Shown in pieces: positions 30,601 through 42,030 of a stretch of DNA of 50,403 bases. Source of the stretch: Zygnema cylindricum (Eukaryota > Streptophyta > Zygnematophyceae > Zygnematales > Zygnemataceae); assembly GCA_037447655.1 (NCBI GenBank), contig JBBHKE010002163.1:130774-181176 (forward strand). The letters are read 5' to 3'. The notes under the pieces were generated by a model. That model saw only the letters and a program-made list of their open reading frames with translations. It was not told where the DNA came from and did no database searches. Positions within the stretch are counted from its first letter, which is position 1; each line of letters opens with the position of its first letter. The translations under genes were made by a program, and so were the position numbers.

Positions 30601-31499
30601 CTAAGGGTAAAGAAGTTGTAGGGGAAGAGGGTACACAACATTTTCTCCTCCTCCCATGAACAGAGCGAATTGCATCATTTCCTTTGGAATTCCGTTCTTC
30701 CGGAAACATTGCCCCTCCTTGTGCCCCATAAAACCACAGGCCTCGCACTTGTGGCCCTCGGTGGTATATTTGCTCCGGATCTCGTTGGAGATCTGGGCGT
30801 CGTCAAACTTTGGCAGTTTGATTTGCCGTAGTTGAGACTGGGACATTTTCGAAGTTTCGCTCCGCGGAGTGGTGCGGTAATTGTCCTTTGTGACCGGTGT
30901 TCTCTCCCCCCCCCCCAAGCTCCTTTGAGCCGTTCTTGCTGTTGCTTCTGGCTCCTTTCTGAACGCTCTACTTCCCATTCCTTCAGCTTGAGGGCTAGCT
31001 CCTATTTGAGTTTCCTGCTGCACCGTTTCCATCCATGTCTCGGTTGTTGACAATTTAGGCAATTGTACAAAATTACCCGATCGTCTGCCCCCATTGCAAG
31101 TTCGGGCCCGCTGTCCGCATCTTCGTTCCCTTTAAGCTTCCGCAAAGATTGAAGTTCCGCTTGTTCTTCCCTACTTAAGGAAGTTTCCCCGGCGAATCTT
31201 GCAAAATTCGCTTTGGCCTTGCTGGTTACGGCCTTCTCCCTTGCCTCACTGTGAACGAAGTGGTCGTATAACTTTATTGCCACCAGTGAGATGTCTTTGG
31301 CAGAGGGATTTATGTCCTGGATTGCTTGTCTGACAATCCAATTATCCAAGGTAGTCAGCCTTATCAGTCCGAAGGAATTACGGACAGCTATAAAATACTT
31401 TGTGGCCATTGCACGAAGGTCAATGGTCGACAACTTTGTTTTCTGGCAAAGGCTTAAAAGACGGTTGAAGAGAGTCTTGGAGTCTCGTTTGTCAAACAT
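30601..31499 (-). pseudogene. Gypsy gag C-terminal part with two CCHC zinc knuckles
   Basis: Frame 31499-31002 encodes a helical capsid-like region (FNRLLSLCQKTKLS, NWIVRQAIQDINPSAKDISLVAI) and ends with the first knuckle, CLNCQQPRHGWKRC. Frame 31062-30601 gives the second, CEACGFMGHKEGQC. Both are C-x2-C-x4-H-x4-C. About 90 basic, Gln/Ser-rich residues separate them. One frameshift lies between the two ORFs. Confidence 0.78.
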
Positions 31500-31555
31500 C
31501 AGAATTCTGTGAATTCCTAGATTGCCGATTCGTTCCTCTTGTTGTAGGGAAGTCT

Positions 31556-33115
31556 CTAGATATCAAGAAGGGTAGTACAAGGGGTGGGATTGGCCACCAT
31601 GCGTGTTGTCGCACGAGCTGCCTGAATGGCTTGCAGCTTGTTAACATAGGCCCTTCCTTGGGCCTGCAGATTCATATCATCGGTGAAGGTGGCAGTCACA
31701 GGTGTGGCCGCCGCCGCAGCCAAGTTAGCCTCCGCTTGTAAAACGGCCGCATCAAAAGCTGGATCAGATATCTTAATGCTAGGAGCCTTCAAGAGAGGTT
31801 GACGCTCCTTATAGTCTGCCAACGCCCCTCCAGAGAGGTAGTTGACCATCATGGGAAAGAGAGTGGTTTGGAAGTCATCTGGAATGGCTCCTCCTCGTAT
31901 TTATTGATTTTTGATTGGGTGAACGATTTCCAAAACAACTCGAAATCCGAGAAAGCGATCCTCGAGCTATCCCCTGTAAATATCCAAATGTCCCCCATTT
32001 CATTCTCTTCTTCTGCTATTTGGGTGAACTGAGAAAAGGAAAGGCCGGTGGGACTAACGAACTGTGCTAGCGAAGTGACTCCTTTGTCCTCTTCCTCGGG
32101 ATCGGAACCGCCTTCTCTTCCGGTAGGAGGTGCTGTTCTGCGAGGAGTGGATACTCCTCCCGCAGAGGAAGTACCAACACCTGAAAGGATGGTTCGAGGA
32201 AGGGTAATCCTCACGGGGAGAACTCCTGGCCCCCTGGGTGCAGAGGGTATCTGCGTTTGAAGACCTGTCGGGCCTGGTGTAGTAGAAGGAAAGGCCCACT
32301 CCCCTTCGTCCACTCCTTGATATCCATGAGAATACCTTTCGTCTTTAAGAACTGTTTCCTCTAAAGGGATGTGGATCCGAGGTCTGTTCAAAGGTGGATT
32401 TCTGGGAAGAGATGGAGAAGGAGACGACGAAGGCCAGTTCTGAGGAAAAGGAGTTTGTCTCCGGAAAGGGGTCTGTTTCCGGGGCCGTCTTCGAGAGGTT
32501 TCAGGTGGAGGAGTTTCGGAACTGGAGGATGGGGAACGCCGGTGAGGAGGAGAGTAGACGTCGAACTTGTACGATAAACTCAGCGGACCTGGTGACCCAC
32601 TGTCTGCTCCAGTAAGGGAAACGGAAGGTGAGGGAGAGGAGATGGGAACATCCCGGGGCTCTGCTGCAGGATCCTGGGAGTGAGAGGTAGGAGGATGAGG
32701 AGGAGGAGGAGGATCAGGGGACAGTCTGGGTGGAGGCGAAGGAGGTGTGGACGGTCTCAAGGGGATGTGAATTCTTTCGTCCGGTCGTAACTCCACTAAG
32801 GCCTCAACAGCTGAAGAAACCTCCACCGAAACAAAAGTAGGCTCTTCCCGTGGAGCCGCTGCGAGTTCAGACGGTGAATCTGCACCCAAACCCCCAATAT
32901 TAGGTCTTGTGTCTGCCCCCTCTTCTCGCTGAAGAGGAGGTTCTTGACCAGTCTCCGAGGAAGGAGCCTGGGGTGGGGCTCCGGACTGAGGTTTTGTTAC
33001 TGGTGTAGGAGGGATCCGCCCACTGAGGATCCCACTTGACCTCCGCCGAGCTTCCCGGATGAGGTTCAATTCCTGCTCCCACAACTTCCTCCTTTCTTCC
33101 TCCAAAGCCTCCCAA
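31556..33115 (-). pseudogene. Gypsy gag, long Pro/Ser-rich region
   Basis: Frame 33105-31849 is open for 418 residues. It starts with a charged helix (EEERRKLWEQELNLIREARRR), then about 300 residues of low-complexity Pro/Ser/Arg, then a folded-looking end (GDIWIFTGDSSRIAFSDFELFWKSF). Frame 31852-31556 continues (MMVNYLSGGALADYK..., Ala-rich helix). The low-complexity matrix-like part is unusually long for Ty3/gypsy gag. Function inferred only from position. Confidence 0.6.
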
Positions 33116-34190
33116 TCTACCGTGGCACGTCTGGCCCCGGCGTAGCCTGGCCCTGGGAATTCAAAGCCTCCACGAGTTCCTGGGCCCTTTCCACTACTCT
33201 GGTCAGATTAGCTATCCCCACTCGTAGAAGTTCTGGATTGTTTGGCCTGGCCCGCAACAATCCATCGGACAACTTCTCTGGTCCTGTTTGTGGAACCTTT
33301 GGGTCAGTAGGTTCGGATCGCCAGAACCCTCCAACTGGGCGAACACAAAGTGCCCTAGGAGAAGGTCTCTTAGTGGAGACAGACGCCGGAGTTGGGGAAG
33401 TTTCTTCCTTGGGAAGAGGTGCAAATCTACCCTAACTATCCCTATGGTCAAACTTCTTCCCCCTCACTGGCTCTCGAGCCCCTCTCTCGCTGCCACCTGC
33501 TCCCCTACGAGACCTAGGAGCATGGCGCACCCGGGACGGTCGGCTAGCTGCTGTTTCTTGGGAAGAAGATGGAGGAGGGCGAGAAGGATGAACCCTTCGG
33601 GCCTTTCCTGCAAAGACTATGAGGAACCACTCTTTGAAGAGCAGCTTAGAATCTCCATCACCCCTCCCACTAGTTTAACCACCCTGGCTCGATTTGACCG
33701 AGCAACTCTCTGCACCAACTCCTGCTTCACCTTCAGTTCATGAAGGGCGTGAAGAGCAAGGAGTTCCTTTTGACCAGGGCGGTTGGGATCCGCCAAAACC
33801 ACATGGTCAATCTGAATTTATGCCCTCGGAATCTTTGATATGGTATGAAACCCGACCTCTAGAAGAGGACCCAAAGGGGGCTCCCGTTCAGCTTGTCTCT
33901 TTGGTCGAGCCCGAGGCGACACTCTGTTTCTTTCTTGAGCATGTGCCCTACACTCGCTTCTTTCCTTGGCAAAGGTCCTGGCGGCCTCAGCCAAGGAAGG
34001 GAAATGTTCAGAAGTAAGACTAGGAGGAGAGGGAGACGGAGGGGCCGCGGCTGGTCCCTTGGTCGGAGAGTCAAAAACAGTCTCCATGGGAACAGATTCC
34101 TTGGGCATCTGAGAATCTTCCTCCATTGCATGCTTCTCCGGCTTGCCCTGTTCTCCTAATCCAATATCCGGAGATTCTCCTCCCCCCATG
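33116..34190 (-). pseudogene. Gypsy gag N-terminal region
   Basis: The first good ATG after the leader is at 34190-34188 (MGGGESPDIGLGEQGK), open to 33818 (124 residues, acidic then basic). Shifted frames continue (33802-33617 helical, LHALHELKVKQELVQRVARSNRARVVKLVGG; 33451-33212). No known domain. At least two frameshifts. Confidence 0.5.
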
Positions 34191-34300
34191 ATGACAAAGG
34201 TGACTAGCGAAAAAGTAATAAAGGTAATTTCCACAAAGAGAATTTCTAAGTCAAAGCTCCTATCCCCTCTAATCCGAGCAGACAAGTGGCTTTTCAGTAC

Positions 34301-35482
34301 TGTACTTATCCACGAGAAGTCTATAGTATATGTTCCCTCAAAACCCACTGTTTCAATAAAAAGAAGTTGCAATCTTACTTCAGGAAGTTCACGCCAAAGC
34401 AAAAGAAACTACAAGCGAATACACAAATGCACTACCACGTTGACATATAGAAATAAATAGGAATGGTTCTTTGAGATTTAACAATATCACCTTGACCACA
34501 GAAACAAAATATAAGATGGAAGATATAAAAGATGGCGAAGCAAGCTTAACATACCCCGGCAATTTACGATGACAATGAGAAAAAGGCGAACTCTCTCCCA
34601 ATGGTAGTGTAAATAGGTATGGTACTCCTTCAACCCTCGGCGTCCATAGCTCGAAACCGACTAGACTCTTCTCAGTTTCAAGCAGCGAAAATTCCAAAAA
34701 ATCACCCAAAGAGACGATATTGCCAACTACCAACCCGAACTATGATTCCCACAATGGACAGATCCAAAACAAAGATGGCAATAGAGTCAAAACAAAACAG
34801 CGATTCTTCCGAAGAAGGTTTGTTGGTTTTTTTGAGGGTTTTCACTGGAGACAGTACAGAAAAGCAACCTGTCCCTTTTCGCCCCAAGTGCCTTATAAAG
34901 CAAAAGCTTGTCGAGTTTCAGGTCCAAAAGTCAAACCAACGCTATTAGCTAATGAGCGGCAAGCAACAGCAACCGAATTGACATAAGACAAAATAATGTG
35001 TACTACACTTAGGGCAAAAAGTTAGACCTCTGACTACGGCTAGATTCGCGGTCGGAAGTCATTATTTGTTCCACAGTTTTAAGACAAAGTACTAAGAGGA
35101 CACGAAAGTGCCAAGCTTTGACTTAATGTAATAAATGGACCGTTGGTTAGCTGAACCTGAGCTGAATTGATACAGATATCTAACAGCATAATCTAGATTA
35201 CAGTCCGGAAGTCTACGTGGCAATCCACAATGTACCCCCCCCCACTAGGGCTGGTGGAAGCCATTGCTATGTGACGGAACTGCGATCTTTCAGACGGGAG
35301 AACTTTGTTGTCTGGCCTCCGTTAGGCGTGAAATAAGGTGGGTCTTGTTCAGTTGAGGAAATACTATAATCCTTCCGGGTGGTTGTGCTCGCTTCTCCGT
35401 AATCTGAGAACAGTACGGGTTGGAAGGGTACGGAAATCCTCGATAATATAAAAGTGTGCCTGAAAAGCACTCGAGCTTTACA
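34301..35482 (-). repeat. Gypsy leader 'Y', copy 5 (5' leader of main element)
   Basis: A full-length Y block upstream of gag. It begins TGTAAAGCTCGAGTGC and ends GATAAGTACA on the minus strand. It is the only Y copy still attached to gag, which shows that Y is the 5' leader or part of the LTR. The right flank is unrelated DNA. Confidence 0.78.
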
Positions 35483-35702
35483 TTAGTGGCAGTTAATGGC
35501 AGCAGTCTGACAGATTTGTTCGTCTTCTTTGTTCGTCTAGTTTTCGAAAAAGTTTGATTTTACAAATTTACTATGTAATTTTATTTTATTTTTTTTGTTT
35601 CGATACTATAGTTTTAGAACTATAAACTATTATTCTAAAGTTGTCAACGTTTACATGCCGCGCTGTCCGTAATGAATTTCCATTAAACATAATACGGAAC
35701 AT

Positions 35703-35790
35703 GTTCTTCCATGTGGCATGCCATGCTATTTAAAGTCAATAATACAAGTTCTTCCATGTGGCATGCCACGCTATTTAAAGTCAATAATAA
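35703..35790. repeat. 45-bp tandem duplication
   Basis: GTTCTTCCATGTGGCATGCC followed by A(T/C)GCTATTTAAAGTCAATAATA occurs twice with a 45-base period and one clear substitution. Confidence 0.85.
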
Positions 35791-36798
35791 AATACAATAT
35801 GTTATAAAGTATTATTGTATGCATACTATATTTTTTTAAGTTATCGTCGATATGGAATTTGCTGGTCTCGCACCGATATATCGAGACGTTTGACAGTTCG
35901 ATAGCCGATAATTATCGTATCGGTGCTATCGCGATAAATTTTGTACCGTTACACAACACTAGTTTTCGATATGTGATGTTTTTTCATATGCGACACCGTT
36001 TAAAACATGGCATGTTTGCGAAATGTTATTTAACAACAATACGGGATGGCTAGGTATCCTAAACATTACAACCAAAAATGTTGTTTGTACAACTACAAAT
36101 ATTTCTGGGTGGAAGTTTACCAATAGGACTCTAATCCATTAGCCATTGTTAGTAATGATACGAAGACGTAGACTGGTGTTAGCATTACGAGAAATGTTCT
36201 ATCATGTTTTGCCAATTACTTATTGATCCCACATTTATTTTGTGCTAGTTGGTACCATATAGGATTTTGTGAAAACGGTTAAACTCGTTAAAGATTCTCA
36301 AAGCGCAAAATTTGAACGTAATATTTGCTCAAATTTTATTTGTACTAGCAAATTGAAATATGCGATTCTACATTCTCTCATGATGTTTATATATTGTAAT
36401 TTGAATTTAAAAAATGAAACTAAAATAAAAAAAAAAAAAAGCGCGACAAACGTCGAAGGTGAATGTATGGCAAAGGAAGGGTGAGAAGATGTCTTTCAAC
36501 AAAGATTTTTTCGTGGCTTTTGGTGGATGATGCCCTAAGGCACATGGTCCATACCTCTTGTAAGGTCGTCATTGCCCGCCCATATTGGAACATATCTCTA
36601 TTTTCTAGATGTATCTAACATACACTTCCAATTTGTGGATAGTGTCTTTTTTGAAAACATGAATCACAAACTAGTTTGATATAGCGGTTGTAAATTAATA
36701 CAAACATAGATGCAAAGTAAAACATTGATCTATCCATACAATCCAACATTATTGTACTCTGTACTCCTTGGTATCGTGGAAGTACGTGACATCATGTT

Positions 36799-36990
36799 TA
36801 GCGTCGCAAATCTGACGCGGTACTGTAGTAACACTATTCATTTCGCAAAATCTTAGGGAACGTGACAAAGCGCTGCAAATCTGACACGGTAGTACACTAT
36901 TAATTTCGCAAATCTTAGGGAATGCGACAAAGCGTCGCAAATCTGACACGTTAGTAAACACTATTCATTTCGAAAGTCTAAGGGATCGCG
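36799..36990. repeat. Tandem repeat, ~65-bp unit, ~2.7 copies
   Basis: GCAAATCTGACRCG recurs at 36804, 36875 and 36937, each followed by ACACTATTMATTTCG and AAGCGTCG-like sequence. Spacings differ (about 70 and 62). Confidence 0.75.
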
Positions 36991-37309
36991 ACAAATCGTA
37001 ATTTTTGGCTTATTCATACGTCGTACATTAGTTAATTTTGTACTTTTTCGGTTATGGGCGGGCACGGTTAGTCGCAAGAAATCGAGTTTCGGTTAACTTT
37101 TGTTTTCGTAAACGCCGGTTGGTTAACGGTTAACAATTTTGGAGCGTGACATAACCCGGTCGGGCGTCGGTTACTCAGATTTTTGAAAAAAAACGGTCGG
37201 TTTCGGTTATGAAATTTTTTGACTTTTGCGACCTCTCATGCACGTCATGCCCGACTGCGTGCGATTCGGAAATCGGAATAAATGCCGCACTTTATACAGC
37301 TATCGATAA

Positions 37310-37524
37310 TACACCTTACATCGCTATTAGCGTTAATATTTTTTTCGCTCCTCAAAACATATTTTCTCCGTACACATTTGTCCAGTTTTCATTTTAAGAC
37401 CGCCAATCGTAAGCTGAGAATCTTTCAATCGAAACCGTCAGATCCAAAATCTGACATGTGTGTACGGAGAAAGTATGTTTTATGAAGACGAAAAAAACAC
37501 TAACACATAGCGATTCATGGTGTA
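37310..37524. mobile_element. MITE-like element with ~69-bp inverted arms
   Basis: The left arm TACACCTTACATCGCTATTAG... to TTTCTCCGTACACAT is mirrored by the right arm with roughly 80 % identity by eye (TACACCATGAATCGCTATG... to TTTCTCCGTACACACAT on the opposite strand). Total 215 bp, no ORF. Terminal TA on both sides fits a TA target duplication (Tc1/mariner-like), but this is uncertain. Confidence 0.7.
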
Positions 37525-37545
37525 CTGCACCTTATACCAATACAG

Positions 37546-38088
37546 TACACCGCGCATCGTTATTAGTGTCAAAGTTTAAATAGTGTGTAAGTAAATATAC
37601 CGTCATTGACGCTAATTAAGAATTTGAAAATTAAAAAAAAAAAGGTTTATTCTAATTTCAGTGTAAACGCTAATTTGGAACAGCAAAAATGGAAAATTTT
37701 CTGTACGATTATATACATTATTATATGTATTCGTACAGAATATAAAAAATCGTACACCGTAGTGAAATTTAAATATCCGTACATATCAAACTAATTTACG
37801 TGTCAGACCAATCCCGTTTTTTTAGCGCACGTTCCTATGCGTACGCATCCGATTTAATTCATTTTTTGTAAAATTTTCACTTGAAAAGGTACATTTATGT
37901 ACGGTCTGACATCGACCGTACACCACACTATTTACATTTTAATGTACTTTCGTTCTGTACGCTAATTTGTACGGAACCTCAATTAACGTCAAGGAAAAAT
38001 TAAAATCACGTATGCTATTTTTGGAAAAAAATCAAAATTTTAAGAACCCAAATTAGTGACATTGACACTAATAACGATGCGCGGTGTA
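37546..38088. mobile_element. MITE-like element with perfect 27-bp TIRs
   Basis: TACACCGCGCATCGTTATTA plus GTGTCAA (37546-37572) is repeated exactly in reverse complement at 38062-38088. The 543-bp element has no transposase and contains an internal 10-bp palindrome TTCTGTACGA/TCGTACAGAA at about 37699-37740. Its ends are related to those of the neighbour at 37310-37524, 21 bp away, and to sequence near 41640. Confidence 0.8.
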
Positions 38089-38293
38089 GCGTGCGATTTT
38101 CATAAACCTTTAGAACGTACGTGGTAGGTCTGTAATTACTAATTAGTAAAATTTTAGTTAAGTAAACTGGATTGCCGAAGCTTCCGGGAAATGAGTGGGA
38201 ACTCAACGCCATCACAAGCTCCCAACGTCCCTCTTGCAGAAGAAACAAGTTAGGGTTTTGATTTCAAGTATACTTTCTGTTGGACTTGAATCC

Positions 38294-38886
38294 ATGGCCC
38301 TTCCTCTGAGGACAGTGAAAGATAACGAATCCGAATCTTTTCTTCCCTCTACTTCTCGAGATATGTTGACCTTTTCTGATGTCCCTTCTCTAACTTCTTC
38401 GACCGTATTTAATCAGATTTCTTGTAAAGAGTCAAGCGAAAGCTCTCGCAGTGAAAGCAATAATGAAATTAAAATGTTTTCCTCAGATACCCTAATTAGA
38501 GAAGAGGACACTACTATGTTTTTGGTTTCAAAAGAAGAGATAACCAGAAATAAGAAAACGGAAGTTAAATCGAGACTTCCGTCTCATTCTTCTTCTAACC
38601 AGGATGCTAGTCCTGAGGAGGAGGTTTCTAGAATTAGAGAAGATAATAGTAACTCTAGTAGGAAAGAAATAACACAGAAAAATACTGCTTGTTCAAATTT
38701 CAGTTCAAATATCAATTCAAATGCCAGTTCAAGTTCAAGATTAAATTCAGGTTCTTCGAATAAAGAACCTCTGGGAATTGAATTACCATCTCTTTTTCTA
38801 CTTTCTCTTGAAAGTGTTGCAATCAACATCAAATATGTCCAATCACTTGAAGGCATTCCGGAAGACATTGTCATGATGCTATTTTG
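38294..38886 (+). CDS. Possible host gene, first coding exon (RAD7/LRR-like, low confidence)
   Basis: The start ATG at 38294 has good context (AATCCATGGCC). The frame is open for 197 codons to a clean splice donor TGG|GTAAGC. The first ~160 residues are Ser/Glu/Asn-rich and disordered-looking. The end is a compact helix (IELPSLFLLSLESVAINIKY, VQSLEGIPEDIVMMLFW) that resembles, from memory, the segment before the leucine-rich repeats in plant RAD7-like proteins. Codon use and low complexity differ from the retroelements around it. A longer reading from ATG 38195 is possible. No later exon could be joined in phase with certainty. Confidence 0.45.
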
Positions 38887-39124
38887 GGTAAGCGATCCCC
38901 CAATTTTCCCTTCCTTCTAAACCTTTATTAGTATGAAAGGTAAATGAGCTTTGTTTTTAGGGATAAGTGAAATGAGCTCGGATTTCTAGGATTTTTTAGA
39001 CTTTTAGGATATTGACATAGACTTTACTTCAATTGTTTGACACCAAACTAAGTTTTTTCTGGAAAGGTTTCACTTTTATATTTTTTACTTTGAAGGCTTA
39101 TGGCCAGTAGTGTCTCAAAAGTCA

Positions 39125-39335
39125 TACTCTCTCACTCTCTCTCTCTCCCTCTCGATCCCTCTCCCTCTCCGTCTCCTTGTTTTTCCCTCTTCCCTCTCCG
39201 TCCACCCTCTCCTCGTCAATCCCCCCCTGCCCCCTCCCTCCTCTCTCACTCTCTCTCCCCCTCCTCCCCCTCCCCTCACCCATCCCCTCCCACTCTCCCT
39301 CTCTCTCCCCCTCCTCCCCCCACTCTCTGCTACTA
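39125..39335. repeat. CT-rich microsatellite
   Basis: (CTCTCC)n-like polypyrimidine on the plus strand. The overlapping Ser/Leu/Pro ORFs are products of the repeat. Confidence 0.95.
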
Positions 39336-39572
39336 TGCGTAAATTACACTGTCCATCGCTGTTAGGGTAAAGAAATTCTTGGTGTTAATGTGGAATTAGA
39401 ACGTATAATACTAGTTTAGTGGAGGAAGAGGTGATGATGTGTAATCCATTCCTTTAGCTAGTGTTACCAAGACTATTTTTTGAGTTTTGGTGGAAAAGAA
39501 CCCGAGATTGGTATCAACACTAATAGCGCCGGGAAGTTTAATGCAGGAAAATGTAGGGTGCTGAAAATGATT

Positions 39573-39655
39573 TTCAGAGAGAGGGAGAGGGAGATAGGGA
39601 TGGAGGGGAGGGGAGGGAGGGGAGAGAGAGGAGAAGTGAGAGAGGGAGGGAGGGC
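39573..39655. repeat. GA-rich microsatellite
   Basis: (GAGAGGG)n-like polypurine on the plus strand, about 240 bp from the CT-rich tract and of opposite strand bias. Confidence 0.9.
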
Positions 39656-41454
39656 AATTTGTGTGCACCAATTCATTGCATAGTTCAAAGCACGAAAACT
39701 TGATTTTTTTTTTAATGTATAATATGTATATAGTATGCGTACACCTATAGCGTTTCCATACATTATTGCACTTCCAAATTATGATTCATCATAACTGAAT
39801 TGGGGCCAAATTTCATGGGAGGCAACATTGGTAGAAGGCTTCTAGCTTTGCCTAGGTGGACCAATGGAATTACTCTCCTTAGGACAATCAATCTCATTAG
39901 GAAAAATGACTCTCCTTAGGATAGGGCAGGCCACTACTTTGCTTTGAGAGTTAATTATTCCAATTCAAGTGAGTGCTTTTTTGACCTAAATTATAAGTGC
40001 TATTTAATTAAGTGGCCCATGATTGGCCATGTGGCAAAACATAATGTCTAATCAAGTGATAACGCTAATAATTCAGTAACTATAATAGAATGAATAGGTG
40101 TACTAGAATTTCTCACTGGATCTTCATTCTGAGATTAAGTTTTTTGTTTGCAACTTTAAGAGCCCTTTTGTTGTTTTTCTAAAAGCACAAACGGGTTTTT
40201 TGGAGTTTGTTTCTGAAAGCTGAGGGTTTTTTAGGGTTTAGTGTACTTGTTCTCATTACTTTTGCGTACACTTATGCTACTTCACTCTTCTGAATCAGTT
40301 GGACCGTAAGCAATCTCAATTTTTCTAATGAAGGCGTTTGATGACTTCTTTATTATTTTTTCAGCATGCTTCTTACAAATATACTACTTAGTGAATGTAC
40401 TGTTTTATTAATCCTAATTTTGATGTCCCTATCTATCTTTTCCAATGGTCCTCTACTTCTCTTTCTCATTTTGATAGATATATATGTAGAAATCTGATTC
40501 ATGTCTGTCATAAATCATGCATCATATATTTTGGTGTTGTGGCTCCATTGGTTATTCCGTTTATAAGTTTATCCTGATAGTTTTTCACACCCACAGAACT
40601 CCAGGCATTCTATCAGTGATCGTTTATTGTTTTTTTGTTTGATATGAAAGCATGCTTTCGTTTAAGTACCAAATTTTTGTCTTCCCTTACTTTTTTCTTG
40701 CATTGAGTTTTCTTTAATATTTTCTGGTCTCCTCTTTATGGCAAGTATTTATTGCATAGGGCTTTCATGACACCTTGCAAATTGATTTCTCTCTCCGTCT
40801 GTTTTTTTAGAGTTACAAATCAATTGCATCTGAAAAAAAAAATCGATTAAATCTGTTTCATGTTAATTTGTACATGCACCATTGGCTGTCGGAAATATCT
40901 TGCTCCAGCATTTTTTTTTGTTATTTTTTTTTCGACATATCTTATAGGGTGAATTATATGTACGCAATTACTAGCCATACTGGCCAGTGATCTCTGTAGT
41001 CGTATCGTACAGAAAATTGTATCTTTCGTACAAAATTCTACTTTTTTTTGTGCGAATACTATGATTACTCGAGTTACAAGGCTCGTCTAATTCCCATATA
41101 AGACATATTTATGGCTTGCTTGTCGTTGCAATCATCGTTTTCACAAAGTCCAACTCAAGATTTTTTAATGGAGTTGACACTCGAAAGTATTTGAATAAAA
41201 TTGTCTTACACCGTTCTTTTTACTTGCTTACGACTTTGACTTGCATAGGTTTCTCGTCTTTTCTTTTTGCTCCTCACTTTTGAATGTTTGGACGACCTTC
41301 GTGGGAGGTTTGCAGTTCATCTCACATTTGCTGATTGCACGCCAATTATCTTGTAATTATTTTCCCTATCCCTTATTTCCCTCACTTTTTTACTTAACTG
41401 CGATTGTTTGACTCTATACACTCTTGTTATCCTTTCGTGCTTGGATGCGTTTAG

Positions 41455-41586
41455 GGGGCATTATTCGTCTCGGTGGGATGACCGAGAGAGTTTTACATCT
41501 GTTTTTGGCCACGAGACATAATGCAGTAAAAGAATCTGTGAAGCGGTTGGGTTTACAAGCAAGAAGTAGACCTGTACTTCCTACTC
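41455..41586 (+). CDS. Possible second exon of the gene starting at 38294
   Basis: A TTTAG|GG acceptor at 41454 and CTC|GTAAGT donor at 41586 bound an open segment encoding GIIRLGGMTERVLHLF and VKESVKRLGLQ, which would follow the first exon sensibly in content. The phases do not match directly (first exon ends phase 0, this one needs two leading bases), so there is an unseen exon, a frame-shifting change, or no link. Confidence 0.3.
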
Positions 41587-41632
41587 GTAAGTTCTCACTT
41601 CCTTGCTTTGTCTTATGCTTTTAGTCAGTGCA

Positions 41633-41690
41633 CTGCCCATCGTTATTAGTGTTAAGAACACTAATTTGGTCCCGACTATTTCTGGCAATT
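41633..41690. repeat. MITE-end-like sequence, single side
   Basis: CACTGCCCATCGTTATTAGTG closely follows the terminal consensus CACCGCGCATCGTTATTAGTG of the 37546 element. No opposite end was found. Confidence 0.45.
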
Positions 41691-41861
41691 GATAGATTGA
41701 CAATTGACAAATTGATAACTTGATAAATTGCGAGGATCTCCTTTTTTTCCGGTGGAGTTTTTTTGCGTGATTAAACTTTTTGGCAAAGGTCCACGGTAGG
41801 TTGAAGAACCGCTTGCCCATGTTTATACCAGCTGATGTGTTACTCAATGCTTTGTTAAATT

Positions 41862-42030
41862 TCCTCTCTCCCTCTCTCCCCCTTTCTGTCCCTCTCTCCT
41901 CTTTCTCCCCCCTCTTTCTCCCTCTCTTCCGCTCTCTCTCTGTCTCCCTCTCTCCCCCTCTTTCTCTCTCTCTCTTTCCCTCTCGTCCGCTCTCTCTCTC
42001 TCCCTCTCTCCCTCTCTCCACCTCTCCTTC
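41862..42030. repeat. CT-rich microsatellite
   Basis: (CCCTCTCT)n polypyrimidine on the plus strand. ORFs on either strand here (Arg/Glu-rich or Ser/Leu-rich) are artefacts of the repeat. Confidence 0.95.

Larger units (their letters stand above)
24297..35482 (-). mobile_element. Ty3/gypsy retrotransposon encoding DNMT and PHD finger, degenerate
   Basis: Order on the minus strand: leader (35482-34301), gag, aspartic protease, cytosine methyltransferase, RT, RNase H, integrase with GPY/F module, PHD finger, hairpin/polypurine tract, LTR. The RT-RNase H-integrase order marks Ty3/gypsy. Internal coding is about 9.6 kb, long for the group because of the extra methyltransferase and the large Pro-rich gag. 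Stops and frameshifts are spread through all domains and key residues are lost, so this copy is dead. A 5' LTR 'X' is missing on the right: leader meets unrelated DNA at 35483. An alternative reading takes the 1.18-kb Y blocks as the LTRs. I prefer X because the polypurine tract abuts it and X forms the outer end at three sites. Confidence 0.85.
35483..37309. other. Intergenic AT-rich DNA with short repeats, no gene
   Basis: It contains a 45-bp tandem duplication (35703-35790) and a 62-69-bp repeat (36799-36990). ORFs are short and unsupported. Confidence 0.5.
38887..41454. other. Probable intron or intergenic DNA with simple repeats
   Basis: It holds a (CT)-rich tract at 39125-39335, a GA-rich tract at 39573-39655 and long AT-rich stretches. 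A fragment near 39346 (CACTGTCCATCGCTGTTAG) resembles the MITE ends at 37310 and 37546. No coding segment is recognised. Confidence 0.4.

Noticed and set aside
30374-30748. Frame containing TIDSGTS, like a copia protease active site
   Set aside because: It is antisense-frame overlap of the gypsy gag knuckle region. No other protease residues follow, and the real DTG protease is at 29518-29529.
31856-33115. Plus-strand ORFs and short minus-strand ORFs across the Pro-rich gag
   Set aside because: They are shadows of the 418-residue gag frame and have no domain of their own.
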